Below are positions 9,487 through 18,951 of a stretch of 64,000 nucleotides of DNA, piece after piece. The stretch lies in assembly GCF_947501225.1 (NCBI RefSeq), contig NZ_CANMUW010000001.1, forward strand, positions 186,001 through 250,000. Reading direction: 5' to 3'. The stretch is from an uncultured Shewanella sp. (GTDB lineage Bacteria > Pseudomonadota > Gammaproteobacteria > Enterobacterales > Shewanellaceae). Under the pieces are notes generated by a model. The model made no database searches. It saw only the letters and a list, made by a program, of their open reading frames with translations, and had not been told where the DNA came from. Each line of letters opens with the position of its first letter. Within the stretch, counting starts at the first letter, position 1. The position numbers and the translations under genes are program-made.

Positions 9487-10974
9487 GTGGAAAGCGACTG
9501 GTATATCTGGTTTTTACTCCCTTTATCTGCCGCTGGTATCATCTTTTGGTACCGGCATAGCAAAGGCGACATCGAATTTATCCAATCTTTAGTGCAGTAT
9601 CTCAAGCGGCCATACGGTACTAATGGTCGGTTAGATATCGCATCTCCCCCTAAAAAATATATTCAGCTTTACCGTGAGTTACAACATTTTATTGCCACCG
9701 CACCGGCACCGGCCGATACCGATAAACTAACCGGGTTCCCCAACCGTATAGGGGTGAAAGCTAAGATCATGGCGTTGATGCCATTAACCCGGGGAACCCT
9801 GGTGTTGATCGATATCTATCGTTTCAGGTTCGTTAACGACCTCTTTGGATTCTCTGTCGGCGACAAGTTACTCCTTTCATTGTCCCAGCGCCTGAGTGCC
9901 CTCGATGCCGGGGTGACGTTTATGGCTCGAATGAATGAGGATGAATTTCTACTCTATTTTGAGCAAGCTCAGGTAGAAAGCACGCTTCTATCTATCCGTG
10001 AACAGTTACAGGCTCCGTTTGTGATAGATAGTGCTCCGATAAGGGTTCAGATTCAGATGGGATACCTGGACCTGCAGCAACACCATACCGATATGAGTCA
10101 ACTGTTACGGCGACTGGATCTGGCATTGATTAAAGCTAAGCTGGATAAGCACCTCTTTGCCGGCTACGTGAAGGATGATGATCTCAGTCAGCATCGTCAG
10201 CTTAATATCATTCATCGCCTGCCTAAAGCGATTGAGTCCGGTGAGCTCTATATGGTTTACCAGCCGAAGTTAAGCTTATCCAATGGGAAGTGTGAGCAGG
10301 TAGAAGCTTTGATGCGCTGGGAGCATCATACGCTGGGGGTGTTGTCACCTGCCGAATTCATTCCTCTGATAGAGTGCGCCGGCATGATAAAGCCGGTGAG
10401 TCAGTGGGCTCTGGAGGAGGTTATCTCCCAACAGGCCAGGTGGCAGAGGTCGGGGTTATTCCTTCAGGTGGCGGTCAATCTTTCTACTCAAGATCTGATT
10501 AGTGGCACGCTGGGCGATGATATACAGGCTAAATTACAAAAGCATGGTCTTGATGCCCAGGGACTTTCTATCGAGATCACCGAGAGCACGTTGATGGAGG
10601 ATATGGATCAAGCGGTTGAAACCATAAAGAGGCTAAAACAGCTGGGGGTCGATGTTGCTATCGACGACTTCGGCACCGGCCACTCATCGCTGGCGTACCT
10701 GAAACACTTTCCGGTAGATGAGGTGAAGATTGATAAGGCATTTCTCGATGAGCTGTTAACCGATGAGCGTGGTTTGCATATAATGAAGTGCAGTATCGAG
10801 TTAGCAAGAGGCTTGGATTTTGAGGTGACGGTAGAGGGGGTCGAAAGCGACGAGATCTATCGGGCATTGACTGAGCTGGGGGTCGATAAGATTCAGGGAG
10901 ACCTGATCGCTAAGCCTATGAGTGCGAGTCAACTGGAGCAACGTTGGCCTAAGCTTCAGGTGGGGGAGCGGTAA
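9487..10974 (+). CDS. Membrane-anchored EAL phosphodiesterase with degenerate GGDEF
   Basis: A 495-residue protein with one N-terminal membrane helix (about residues 5-22), a short linker, a GGDEF-fold domain (about 75-215) and an EAL domain (about 235-490). The cyclase motif reads NEDEF near residue 150 instead of GGDEF, so synthesis of c-di-GMP is unlikely; the domain may bind GTP or regulate. The EAL half keeps VEALMRW near 271, EITEST, DDFGTGHSS near 391, KIDKAF and EGVES. This predicts an active c-di-GMP phosphodiesterase at the inner membrane. The start is GTG at 9487; a GGAG lies rather far upstream (13 nt), so the start is less certain than the gene. It probably shares an mRNA with the HDOD gene before it. 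Confidence 0.85.
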   Translation: MESDWYIWFLLPLSAAGIIFWYRHSKGDIEFIQSLVQYLKRPYGTNGRLDIASPPKKYIQLYRELQHFIATAPAPADTDKLTGFPNRIGVKAKIMALMPLTRGTLVLIDIYRFRFVNDLFGFSVGDKLLLSLSQRLSALDAGVTFMARMNEDEFLLYFEQAQVESTLLSIREQLQAPFVIDSAPIRVQIQMGYLDLQQHHTDMSQLLRRLDLALIKAKLDKHLFAGYVKDDDLSQHRQLNIIHRLPKAIESGELYMVYQPKLSLSNGKCEQVEALMRWEHHTLGVLSPAEFIPLIECAGMIKPVSQWALEEVISQQARWQRSGLFLQVAVNLSTQDLISGTLGDDIQAKLQKHGLDAQGLSIEITESTLMEDMDQAVETIKRLKQLGVDVAIDDFGTGHSSLAYLKHFPVDEVKIDKAFLDELLTDERGLHIMKCSIELARGLDFEVTVEGVESDEIYRALTELGVDKIQGDLIAKPMSASQLEQRWPKLQVGER

Positions 10975-11046
10975 TACAGCCCAGAACATGAAGGGCAACG
11001 AATAAGCGATGAGCTTGCTGTGCCTATTCGTTGATATTTCGGTCTT

Positions 11047-11493
11047 TTACGTGAGCGCGGGTGAGCTGAATGACCGACTGAGGCGCTCAATCAATGCTGG
11101 TGACATAGGGGTCAGTTGACGGGCTTTATTCATACAGACCATCTCGATTTTAGCCGTGACGGCGGGCTTGCTGGCGTTAGGTCGCCAAATCTCCTGTTTC
11201 CAAACCGTTCTGTATTTGCTTTCGAAGTAGAAGCTGGTTCGTACATCGATAATATCTGCGAATTCGACGCCGTCGTGACACAACATATCACTGCGGTATA
11301 CCGCGAATCCCAGCCCCTCATCCTGCCACAGCGCCGCTAGAATGTCGGCTCCGATGACATGCTCTCTGGCCCGTTCAAAGTATTTCAGAAAGTTGGGATG
11401 GTAAACCACACCGGAAAAATCGGTATCTTCGTAATAGATCTGAACCGGGAAGTGAAAGACTGAGCTGAAATTCATCTCTTTATTGTTCTGCAT
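11047..11493 (-). CDS. YbgC-like acyl-CoA thioesterase (4HBT hotdog fold)
   Basis: A 148-residue hotdog-fold protein. The motif YYEDTDFSGVVYHPNFLKY carries the active-site Asp of the 4-hydroxybenzoyl-CoA thioesterase/YbgC family, and ERAREH follows as in YbgC. It would hydrolyse acyl-CoA thioesters in the cytoplasm. It does not sit with tol-pal genes, so it is probably a paralogue of the tol-linked enzyme with another substrate. Neither candidate start (11493, or the ATG six codons later at 11475) has a clear Shine-Dalgarno. It stands alone between two convergent or unrelated genes. Confidence 0.8.
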   Translation of the reverse strand: MQNNKEMNFSSVFHFPVQIYYEDTDFSGVVYHPNFLKYFERAREHVIGADILAALWQDEGLGFAVYRSDMLCHDGVEFADIIDVRTSFYFESKYRTVWKQEIWRPNASKPAVTAKIEMVCMNKARQLTPMSPALIERLSRSFSSPALT

Positions 11494-11620
11494 GTTGGGA
11501 GGATCACGGTGAAAAATTAGCGCTAGTCTAGCACAGGCTGGCGCTCAAGAGGTGCTACCTCTGGCTGCTAAGCCATCTCGGAGGCCTGCTCTGAGAATAT
11601 CTGACTCTGAATCATGAAGG

Positions 11621-12403
11621 TTAAGGCTGTATATTTATCCCCACATGACGAGCGGTTTTTATTTCGGAACGCATAATTTGTTGGTAACTCCCATCACTTT
11701 TCAGCGCTGTTAATCCTGTGTCCAGCATCCTGGCTAACTGCTTTGCCTGCGGGTTGAGTTTGGAGAAGGCGAGGTAGACCTGCCCTGTGTGATTGATAAA
11801 AGATGGCGCAATTTCAGATGATACCCGCATCTTGTCGATATATTGCTGTGCTACCCGATCGTACATGATTGCGGTATCTATTCTGTTTAGAAGTAGCAGG
11901 TTAATCAGCTGGTTGTGGTTTGACAGTTTTATTATCTTCAGGTGTTTTAGCTTTTCCAGTTCATCGCCATATTCGTGGCCATTGATGATCCCAACTTTAG
12001 TACCGGCGGGCAGTTGCCACTTGTTCTCTACTGTGATTGGAGCCTGATTGTTCTGATAAAATGAGGTCGTAGCCGAAAAAAGTGGTTGTTTGCCGAAGAT
12101 AAATTGATCTTGAGTGCTCTTCTCTTTGATTAAGTTAAACACCCCGTCAACGATTCCTTTTCTTGCCATGACGACGGCACGGGAGTAGGGCACGACAATG
12201 CTGTCGACCTCTATGCCGACCCGGGAGAAAGCTGAGTTGATCAATGCGTGAGAAAGGCCGCTACCCGTGGCTTCGGCGTAGGGAGCCCAGTTATCCTCGG
12301 CGGCTAACTTTATAGAGTGAATCGACTCGTCAGCCTGAAGGCCGGAGCTGGTGAGACAGAGCAGTAATATCAGTGCATGTCTGAGCATGTTGAAGTTTGG
12401 CAT
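11621..12403 (-). CDS. Periplasmic solute-binding protein family 3-like protein
   Basis: A 260-residue exported protein with an N-terminal signal peptide (hydrophobic LILLLCLTSSGLQA, cleavage after about residue 24). The mature part follows the amino-acid ABC transporter binding-protein fold: an early AAEDNWAPYAE strand, a VPYSRAVVMARKG stretch, GTKVGIINGHEYG at the domain crossover and a DTAIMYDR segment. No permease or ATPase genes adjoin it. It is therefore better read as a stand-alone periplasmic sensor or orphan binding protein. Shewanella and Vibrio carry many such orphans; the ligand is unknown. It is divergent from the next large sensor gene. Confidence 0.75.
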   Translation of the reverse strand: MPNFNMLRHALILLLCLTSSGLQADESIHSIKLAAEDNWAPYAEATGSGLSHALINSAFSRVGIEVDSIVVPYSRAVVMARKGIVDGVFNLIKEKSTQDQFIFGKQPLFSATTSFYQNNQAPITVENKWQLPAGTKVGIINGHEYGDELEKLKHLKIIKLSNHNQLINLLLLNRIDTAIMYDRVAQQYIDKMRVSSEIAPSFINHTGQVYLAFSKLNPQAKQLARMLDTGLTALKSDGSYQQIMRSEIKTARHVGINIQP

Positions 12404-12692
12404 AAAAGTCCCTTAAACCATGAGTATCCATATGACTCATAAAGATCATATTAATTGAAATTTATGAAAGCATGACAGCTATTTATCTCTTTTAGTCTGA
12501 TTTTTGTGATCTTGATGTTAACTTTTCCTCTGTCTCGGGTTTAGCGCCTCAGTGTGAATTTGCAAGAGACTTTGCCCGCGCTCCCTACTCCTTATAGGTT
12601 TGCCTTGAATTCGTCTGCCAAAAACTCCGGGCAGATCACTACCTTATACCTATTGGCATAAAAGTTACTTGTCTCAATTTGATAACGATTCT

Positions 12693-12701
12693 GCTACAAT
12701 C
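12693..12701 (+). promoter_or_regulatory. Extended -10 promoter element in the divergent spacer
   Basis: TGC-TACAAT lies 45 bp upstream of the sensor start at 12746. The rest of the 342-bp spacer (12404-12745) shows an inverted repeat ATGAGT/ACTCAT near 12421-12441, next to the binding-protein gene. I see no coding sequence in it. Confidence 0.4.
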
Positions 12702-12745
12702 AAATTTTGTAACCCCCTATTTGTTTGAGAGATTCGTTTCGACAT

Positions 12746-15700
12746 ATGGATTCTGATGTCATTTTTTCATTAGTACAGAACGCGGCGCTGCTTCTGGCTA
12801 TGGTGTTTGTTTATGATGCCGTTCCCCGAAAGCAGAGGCACGAGTACTTTTTTCTTTGGCGGATCTCTGTCGGTATCGTTATTGGTGGTATAACCGTGAC
12901 GACCATGATGACGCCCTGGAAGTTCCAGCCCGGCGTCTTTTTCGATGCTCGCTCAATCATATTAGCCGTATCCGGGTTATTTTTCGGTGGGTTACCCACC
13001 TTTGTCGCCATGGCCATTGCATCGATCTTTCGGCTTTTAGAGGGAGGAACCGGCTGGTGGGCAGGAGTCGGGATAATCATATCGTCGGGCCTGCTCGGTA
13101 GTTACTGGCGCTATCATCGCAAGAGTTTCATTGCCGACTTATCATTTAAAGAACTCTATGTGTTCGGTTTTATTTTACAGGTAATCAGCCTCCTGTGGAT
13201 GTTTGCTCTGCCCTTCGATATGGCGATAAGTGTACTGTCCCGAATAAGTTTTCCAGCCTTAATCGTCTACCCCATCGCATTAGTCTTTCTCGGTCTGCTG
13301 TTATCCAGACGGCTAGAGATTGAGCGGGACGCCAAGGTTCAGTTGCAGGATGATTTTATTTTCCGCTCCCAGTTCAATATAGGAAATATCGGTATTGCCA
13401 TCTCTTCTGTGGATCAGCATTGGATTAAGGTCAACCCACGTCTGTGTCAGATGTTGAAATATACCGAAGAGGAGTTGTTGTCCAAGACCTGGGCCGAGAT
13501 GACCTACTTTGAGGATCTCCAGTCCGATCTGGCGCAATTTGAGCGGATGCTCGATGGTGAGTGTGATGAATATGAGATGGATAAACGTTTTGTGGCCAAA
13601 GATGGCTCGATAGTTTATACGCACCTGACGGTAGCCTGCCAGAGGGTGCACAATAAGGTGCAGTTGGTGATTGCTGGTGTGCTGGATATCACGGCCCAGA
13701 AAGAGGTTGAGTCTGCCATGTCTAAAAGTCAGGAGCAGTTAGCCCTGGTCCTGGATAGCAGCGAATTGGGGTTGTGGGATTGGGATCTGAAATCGGACAG
13801 GGTTGGTCGCAATGACCACTGTGCCAAGTTTTTGGGCTGCAGTGTCGAAGAGCTTAATGATGATCCACGGATATGGATTAACGCCATTCATCCCCAGGAC
13901 AGATTGGCTGTCTTACACTCGATGGATAAGCATCTCAAGGGAGAGAACGCACAATACAGTGTCGAATACAGGTTGAATACCTTTTCCGGTGAAACCCGCT
14001 GGATACTCGATCGCGGTAAGGTGGTGAGTAAAGACGCCAATGGCGCTCCGGTTCGTGTCTGTGGTACCCATGCGGATATCACCGAGAGAAAGCAGGTCGA
14101 GGAGTCGTTAAAGCTTGCGGCGTCTGTGTATAACAACTCGAGTGAGGCGATGAGTGTTCAGGACAACCTTGGGCATATCATCACCATCAATTCGGCCTTC
14201 AGCGATATCACAGGATACCGTGAAGAGGAGGTTATCAGTAAACATATTAGAATCCTGCAGTGTGATAGAACCAGTAGGACTCAATATGATCAGATGAATA
14301 CCCAGATAGGCGAAACCGGCCGGTGGCAGGGAGAGGTATGGTTAAAACATAAAAATGGCTCTGAATTCGTTGTCTGGTTAACCATAAATACTATTTTAGA
14401 TAATGATGGCGAGGTCTATAGGCGGGTCGCACTCTTCTCAGACATTACCGAGAAGAAGGAGGCCGAACATATCATCTGGAAGCAGGCTAACTACGATCCC
14501 CTGACCGGCTTACCTAACCGCAGGATGTTGTTAGAGTATCTTGGCACCGAACTGCTCAAGTCGGATCGTAATAAAAATCACTTTGCCCTGATGTTTCTCG
14601 ATCTGGATTTCTTTAAAGAGGTTAACGATAGCTTAGGCCATGATGTGGGAGATCAGCTTCTCGTTGAGACCGCCAAACGACTCAAGGGCTGTATTCGTGA
14701 GTCCGATGTGGTGGCGAGACTGGGGGGGGATGAGTTTACCGTTGTTCTCTCGGCGATAGAAGACCATAAAGGGGTCGAAAGGGTTGCTGAAAATATCCTC
14801 TCACGTTTATCCGAGCCTTTTAATCTTGATAATGAAAGCGCTTATATCAGTGCGAGTATCGGGATCACCCTCTATCCTGACGATGCCGCAACCATAGATG
14901 GTCTGCTCAAACATGCCGATCAGGCTATGTATGCGGCAAAAGAGCAGGGTAGAAACCGCTATCACTACTTCACTCCCTCTATGCAGGAGTACGCCAAGTA
15001 TCGGATGATGCTCATCAGGGATCTTAGAAAAGCGATAGAGAGAGAGGAGTTTGAAATTTACTATCAACCTATCATCGAACTGGGGAGTGCCAGGGTATTT
15101 AAAGCCGAGGCATTGATTCGCTGGCACCACCCTGTCAGAGGCGTGGTCTCTCCGGGGGAGTTTATCCCTGTGGCCGAAGAGACGGGCCTTATCATAGAGA
15201 TAGGGAACTGGGTATTTGAACAGGCCTCGAAACAGAGTGCGATGTGGCGGGAACGTTTCGGTGTTGCGATACAGATAAGCATTAACAAATCTCCCGTACA
15301 GTTCAGGGATGAGGGGGAGAGCTTCGTTGATTGGATCGAGCAGCTTAAGAGGCTAAACCTGGAGAGTAATGGGATCTGTGTAGAGATAACCGAAGGCTTG
15401 TTACTCGATGCCAGCATGGGAGTCTCTGAGAAACTACTGGCTTATCGGGATGCGGGGGTACAGGTTTCGCTCGATGACTTCGGTACAGGATATTCATCAC
15501 TGGCGTACCTGAAAAAATTTGATATCGATTACCTCAAAATTGATCAGTCGTTCACTCGCAATCTGGAGTCAGACAGCAATGATGCCACCCTTTGTGAAGC
15601 GATTATTGTGATGGCTCACAAGCTTGGAATGAAGGTGATCGCCGAAGGGGTGGAAACTGAGTATCAGCAAAATATTTTGCGCGAAGCTGGCTGTGATTAC

Positions 15701-15802
15701 GGTCAGGGCTATCTGTTTTCCAAGCCGGTTCCGGTCGCTCAGTTTGAATCTAAATATCTTAGCGGTATAACACCGCTGCCCGATGAAAAGATATCACCGT
15801 AG
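12746..15802 (+). CDS. LytS-type 5TM membrane sensor with three PAS domains, GGDEF and EAL
   Basis: A 1018-residue bifunctional c-di-GMP protein. The first 190 residues are a multi-helix membrane module of the 5TM-5TMR_LYT type (VQNAALLLAMVFVYD, then FGGLPTFVAMAIASIFRL). Three PAS domains follow (about 205-325, 335-455 and 465-585), then GGDEF (about 590-750) and EAL (about 770-1010). RLGGDEF near residue 660 is intact with RESD as inhibitory site. The EAL half keeps AEALIRWHHP near 787, EITEG, DDFGTGYSS near 909, KIDQSF and EGVET; the usual NLS-type segment reads NKS. Both activities are plausible. I chose the ATG at 12746; an upstream TTG at 12725 adds seven residues. LytS-type modules often sense small ligands; the signal here is unknown. 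Confidence 0.9.
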   Translation: MDSDVIFSLVQNAALLLAMVFVYDAVPRKQRHEYFFLWRISVGIVIGGITVTTMMTPWKFQPGVFFDARSIILAVSGLFFGGLPTFVAMAIASIFRLLEGGTGWWAGVGIIISSGLLGSYWRYHRKSFIADLSFKELYVFGFILQVISLLWMFALPFDMAISVLSRISFPALIVYPIALVFLGLLLSRRLEIERDAKVQLQDDFIFRSQFNIGNIGIAISSVDQHWIKVNPRLCQMLKYTEEELLSKTWAEMTYFEDLQSDLAQFERMLDGECDEYEMDKRFVAKDGSIVYTHLTVACQRVHNKVQLVIAGVLDITAQKEVESAMSKSQEQLALVLDSSELGLWDWDLKSDRVGRNDHCAKFLGCSVEELNDDPRIWINAIHPQDRLAVLHSMDKHLKGENAQYSVEYRLNTFSGETRWILDRGKVVSKDANGAPVRVCGTHADITERKQVEESLKLAASVYNNSSEAMSVQDNLGHIITINSAFSDITGYREEEVISKHIRILQCDRTSRTQYDQMNTQIGETGRWQGEVWLKHKNGSEFVVWLTINTILDNDGEVYRRVALFSDITEKKEAEHIIWKQANYDPLTGLPNRRMLLEYLGTELLKSDRNKNHFALMFLDLDFFKEVNDSLGHDVGDQLLVETAKRLKGCIRESDVVARLGGDEFTVVLSAIEDHKGVERVAENILSRLSEPFNLDNESAYISASIGITLYPDDAATIDGLLKHADQAMYAAKEQGRNRYHYFTPSMQEYAKYRMMLIRDLRKAIEREEFEIYYQPIIELGSARVFKAEALIRWHHPVRGVVSPGEFIPVAEETGLIIEIGNWVFEQASKQSAMWRERFGVAIQISINKSPVQFRDEGESFVDWIEQLKRLNLESNGICVEITEGLLLDASMGVSEKLLAYRDAGVQVSLDDFGTGYSSLAYLKKFDIDYLKIDQSFTRNLESDSNDATLCEAIIVMAHKLGMKVIAEGVETEYQQNILREAGCDYGQGYLFSKPVPVAQFESKYLSGITPLPDEKISP

Positions 15803-15861
15803 CCAGTGATGCATGATTTTGGTAGACTCCGCGCTCATTTATTATCCCATGTGAGTTTTTA

Positions 15862-17148
15862 ATGAAATTTGACGCACTCGATTTGCATCCTTCAATTCTT
15901 GAAGCCATCGATGAATCTGGCTATCAACAACTGACACAGGTGCAATCAGAGGTTATCCCTGTGGCATTATCGGGTGCCGATCTTATGGCTTGTGCCGAAA
16001 CCGGTACGGGTAAGACGGCGGCATTTGCCTTGCCGCTGTTGCAAAACCTGCTCGGCGATGAAGCCGGTTCCGGCTCCCTCAGAGGGCTTATCTTGACGCC
16101 GACCAGGGAGTTGGCTATACAGGTGGCTGAAAATATTGTTCGCTATAGCCAGTTTACTTCGCTGAAAACCTTGGCTGTTTATGGCGGTGCCAACATGAAC
16201 CCGCAGCGTAAAGCGCTCAATGCCGGCGTCGATATTCTGGTGGCAACTCCGGGCAGGCTATTCGACTTTATCGGCCAGCATGGATTAGATCTTTCAAACG
16301 TCACCACCTTAGTTATCGATGAAGCGGACAGGATGCTGGACATGGGGTTTGTCCGTGATATCGAGCGAGTCAAAGGCCTTGTTGCGGCTGAGCATCTGAC
16401 TCACTTCTTCTCTGCCACCTATAGCGATGAGGTAAAGGCTTTGGCGAAAAAGATGCTGCAATCGCCTGAGTGGATTAATGTCGCTCAGAGTCGCTCCGCA
16501 TCTACTGTCGAGCAGGAGGTCTATCTTGTCGATAAGCGCCGTAAGGCAGAGTTGTTATCTGAGCTGGTTGGACGTAATAATTGGCAACAAGTGTTGGTAT
16601 TTGCCAGCACTAAGGAGAGCGCGGAACATCTGCAGAGCGAGCTAAAGCTCGATGGCGTTAAGAGTGCGGTATTCCATGGTGATAAGACCCAAGGTGCCCG
16701 AAATCGTGCTCTCGATGAGTTTAAGAGCGGCGCATTAAGAGTGCTGGTGGCCACCGACGTTGCAGCAAGGGGGCTGGATATCCAGGCTCTGCCCCTGGTT
16801 ATCAACCTGGAGCTTCCTTTCGATGCCGAAGACTATGTTCATCGTATCGGACGAACCGGCAGAGCGGGTCTTAAGGGACGTGCCATCTCATTTGTGTCTC
16901 CCTCAGATGAGAAGATGCTGGGCGAGATTGAGGGCTTGATTGAACTTAAGCTGCCCCGCACAGTACTCCCGGGTTATGAACCGGGAGCACCGTTACCCGC
17001 CAGGTACAGGGATAGCCAGGATGTAACCAAGACAAAAAAGAAGTTTGAGCGTCGTAAAGGTAAACCTGCGCGAAAGCATCAGGGAAAGGCACCAAGCGGT
17101 AGCGGCAAGTCAAGCTATGCCAGTCGCAGAGCCGAAAAGAAGCGTTAA
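15862..17148 (+). CDS. DEAD-box ATP-dependent RNA helicase, RhlE-like
   Basis: A 428-residue helicase with all DEAD-box motifs: Q-motif region, AETGTGKT (Walker A), PTRELA, TPGRL, DEAD in VIDEADRMLD, SAT, RGLDIQ and HRIGRTGR. It unwinds short RNA duplexes and likely acts in ribosome assembly or mRNA turnover. The core ends near residue 375; a basic tail rich in Lys/Arg follows, as in RhlE and SrmB. The N-terminus (MKFDALDLHPSILEAI) fits RhlE best. The gene starts 59 bp after the sensor gene, but its own GTGAG ribosome site and separate function suggest its own promoter. It ends at a strong bidirectional terminator. Confidence 0.9.
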   Translation: MKFDALDLHPSILEAIDESGYQQLTQVQSEVIPVALSGADLMACAETGTGKTAAFALPLLQNLLGDEAGSGSLRGLILTPTRELAIQVAENIVRYSQFTSLKTLAVYGGANMNPQRKALNAGVDILVATPGRLFDFIGQHGLDLSNVTTLVIDEADRMLDMGFVRDIERVKGLVAAEHLTHFFSATYSDEVKALAKKMLQSPEWINVAQSRSASTVEQEVYLVDKRRKAELLSELVGRNNWQQVLVFASTKESAEHLQSELKLDGVKSAVFHGDKTQGARNRALDEFKSGALRVLVATDVAARGLDIQALPLVINLELPFDAEDYVHRIGRTGRAGLKGRAISFVSPSDEKMLGEIEGLIELKLPRTVLPGYEPGAPLPARYRDSQDVTKTKKKFERRKGKPARKHQGKAPSGSGKSSYASRRAEKKR

Positions 17149-17170
17149 TTCGATCAGTTTATTGAGCCAT

Positions 17171-17212
17171 AAAAAACCGCCCTTATTTACATAATAAATG
17201 GGGCGGTTTTTT
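17171..17212. terminator. Bidirectional terminator between convergent genes
   Basis: AAAAAACCGCCC pairs with GGGCGGTTTTTT, giving a 6-bp GC stem flanked by A6/T6. It serves the helicase gene (plus strand) and the lipoprotein gene (minus strand), which converge here. Confidence 0.88.
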
Positions 17213-17230
17213 GTTATTTATGGAGTGAGA

Positions 17231-18634
17231 TTAAAGCTCGGCTTCTATCCATACCAGGCGGTGATCGGAAGAGATATCTTTACCGTTACCGTATTTGCCT
17301 ACACGCTCATCGTTCATCAACAATCGCCCCTCCTCGAAGGTCGCCGGCCAGAAGACACCGGAATCTGTGATGTTAAGGTCATTTGACGGGATTGCATGGT
17401 CCACACGCAGGCCGAATGTGCTGGTGATGCGATCGGGATAGGTGTTATCGCTACAATCACCTAGTGCTACACACTCAGTAGAACCCAGGCTGTTAGGGGC
17501 ATAGACACCATAGGTCGCTAAGGTGTTAACGCGGTCGTGGTTCATCAGGTTCTGAATCGAGTCCAGGAAGCCGTCGCCATTTTCCGGATCGGCATTAAGA
17601 TCGCCCATGACGACGAAAGAAGCATCGTGTGACAAGCCTCCTTTAACGCCCGCATCATCATAGATGTAGTCTGCGCCGCCAACGTAATCACTCCAGAACT
17701 CGATCTCAGCACGGTTCAACATCTTGTTGTTTTCGGTGAGGGTATCGAACACAGGTGGAGTCGGGTGCGACAGGAGCAGGTGAACGACCTTTTCACCGTT
17801 GGCGGTTGGGATAATGATAGGTGCATCGACATGGTTTTTAGAAGACAGCGGTTTCTGAGCCCACGCCTCTGCTGTGTACCACTCATCTCCACACTTCATC
17901 CCCTCAGGGATCGGATATTTCTCATCGTCACAGTTGGTGATGGTCGGGTTTGTTTCACCCGGCATATCTTTCCACTTAAAGTTCTGGAAGGTACGAATGT
18001 TGTCGGTATCGATAGGATACTGAGACAACAGGCCAAAGGCATATTGGCCATGATAGAAACCAAAGCCCCAGGCATCGCCCGGCAGTGCTATAGTACCATT
18101 TCTGTCGAGGTCAAACTCACTGAGTAGTCCCGTGTTGGTGGAGAAGTTTTCTGCATAGGCGAACTGAATCGGCTCAAGCATCTTCTTCTCATCAGATGTG
18201 GCGCCTAAACCATTTTGCGGGACTGCGAGGTAGTTTAAGCGAAAGCCTTTGATGGCATCCTGATTTTGACCTAAGCCGTCGTTGTTAAACTCGCCCATCA
18301 TCAATACGGCCGGACGCTCAGTCTGAATAATCGCGGCAACGTTGCGGATCTGGATGACCTTCTCGGCGACCTTCAGCTCTTCATCGGATAAGGTTCCGTC
18401 AAACCAGCCTTGCATCAGCACCTCCTGCTCCGGTGCGGTGATCTGCATCTCGGCTACCAACTCCTCGAAGCTGCTGCGATCGAAGGATAAGTTATAGGTA
18501 GCAAAACGCACATCTGTGGTTTCTGGTTCCGGTGGGTAGATGTTGTTAGTTTCGTCATTACATCCTGCTAATAACGCCATCGATATTGCAGCCGCAGCCG
18601 CAGTTTTTAGTAGTTTCATATTGTGACCCATCAT
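17231..18634 (-). CDS. Lipoprotein with endonuclease/exonuclease/phosphatase (EEP) domain
   Basis: A 467-residue exported lipoprotein: basic start, hydrophobic AAAAAISMALLAG and a lipobox LLAGC, so it is anchored after cleavage before Cys. The rest is one EEP-superfamily domain. Visible catalytic motifs are ATYNLSF (N), GEFNNDG (E), VVMGDLNADPENGDG (DxN) and SSDHRLVW (the SDH ending). Substrates of such surface EEP proteins may be nucleic acids, phosphodiesters or phospholipids; the sequence does not decide. Starts at 18634 or five codons later (18619) both keep the signal peptide; an AAGAG lies 11 nt before the first. It stands alone. The 317-bp divergent spacer to the next gene (18635-18951) shows no gene or clear site. 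Confidence 0.85.
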   Translation of the reverse strand: MMGHNMKLLKTAAAAAISMALLAGCNDETNNIYPPEPETTDVRFATYNLSFDRSSFEELVAEMQITAPEQEVLMQGWFDGTLSDEELKVAEKVIQIRNVAAIIQTERPAVLMMGEFNNDGLGQNQDAIKGFRLNYLAVPQNGLGATSDEKKMLEPIQFAYAENFSTNTGLLSEFDLDRNGTIALPGDAWGFGFYHGQYAFGLLSQYPIDTDNIRTFQNFKWKDMPGETNPTITNCDDEKYPIPEGMKCGDEWYTAEAWAQKPLSSKNHVDAPIIIPTANGEKVVHLLLSHPTPPVFDTLTENNKMLNRAEIEFWSDYVGGADYIYDDAGVKGGLSHDASFVVMGDLNADPENGDGFLDSIQNLMNHDRVNTLATYGVYAPNSLGSTECVALGDCSDNTYPDRITSTFGLRVDHAIPSNDLNITDSGVFWPATFEEGRLLMNDERVGKYGNGKDISSDHRLVWIEAEL

Positions 18635-18951
18635 TATTAATTATTCTCTTTAGCTCATTTGGTTGAGCTTTCGACGGCATCATATACAGGTGTCCATTAA
18701 CTGACTATTAAATCGCTGGGTTTAACCGTTGTTTTGGCCTGACTTTACTCATCATTTACCTTGTTTTGCGGCTTGTTGTGCTCGTGTTACATTTGTGTTG
18801 TACTGGCGAGCACGTTCTGCCGGTGGCAGGGAGTTGCGTCAATTGATTTAAAGACCGTGTAGAGTGTTAACAATCTATGTCGACTTGTTATTGAGACTCT
18901 TCTGATTAATGCATACACTGTGCAGCTCTTTTAAGGGCCGGTATTGAACCT

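Noticed and set aside
9487..10974. Active diguanylate cyclase
   Set aside because: The signature reads NEDEF; the Gly residues that bind GTP are lost. Annotated as a phosphodiesterase instead.
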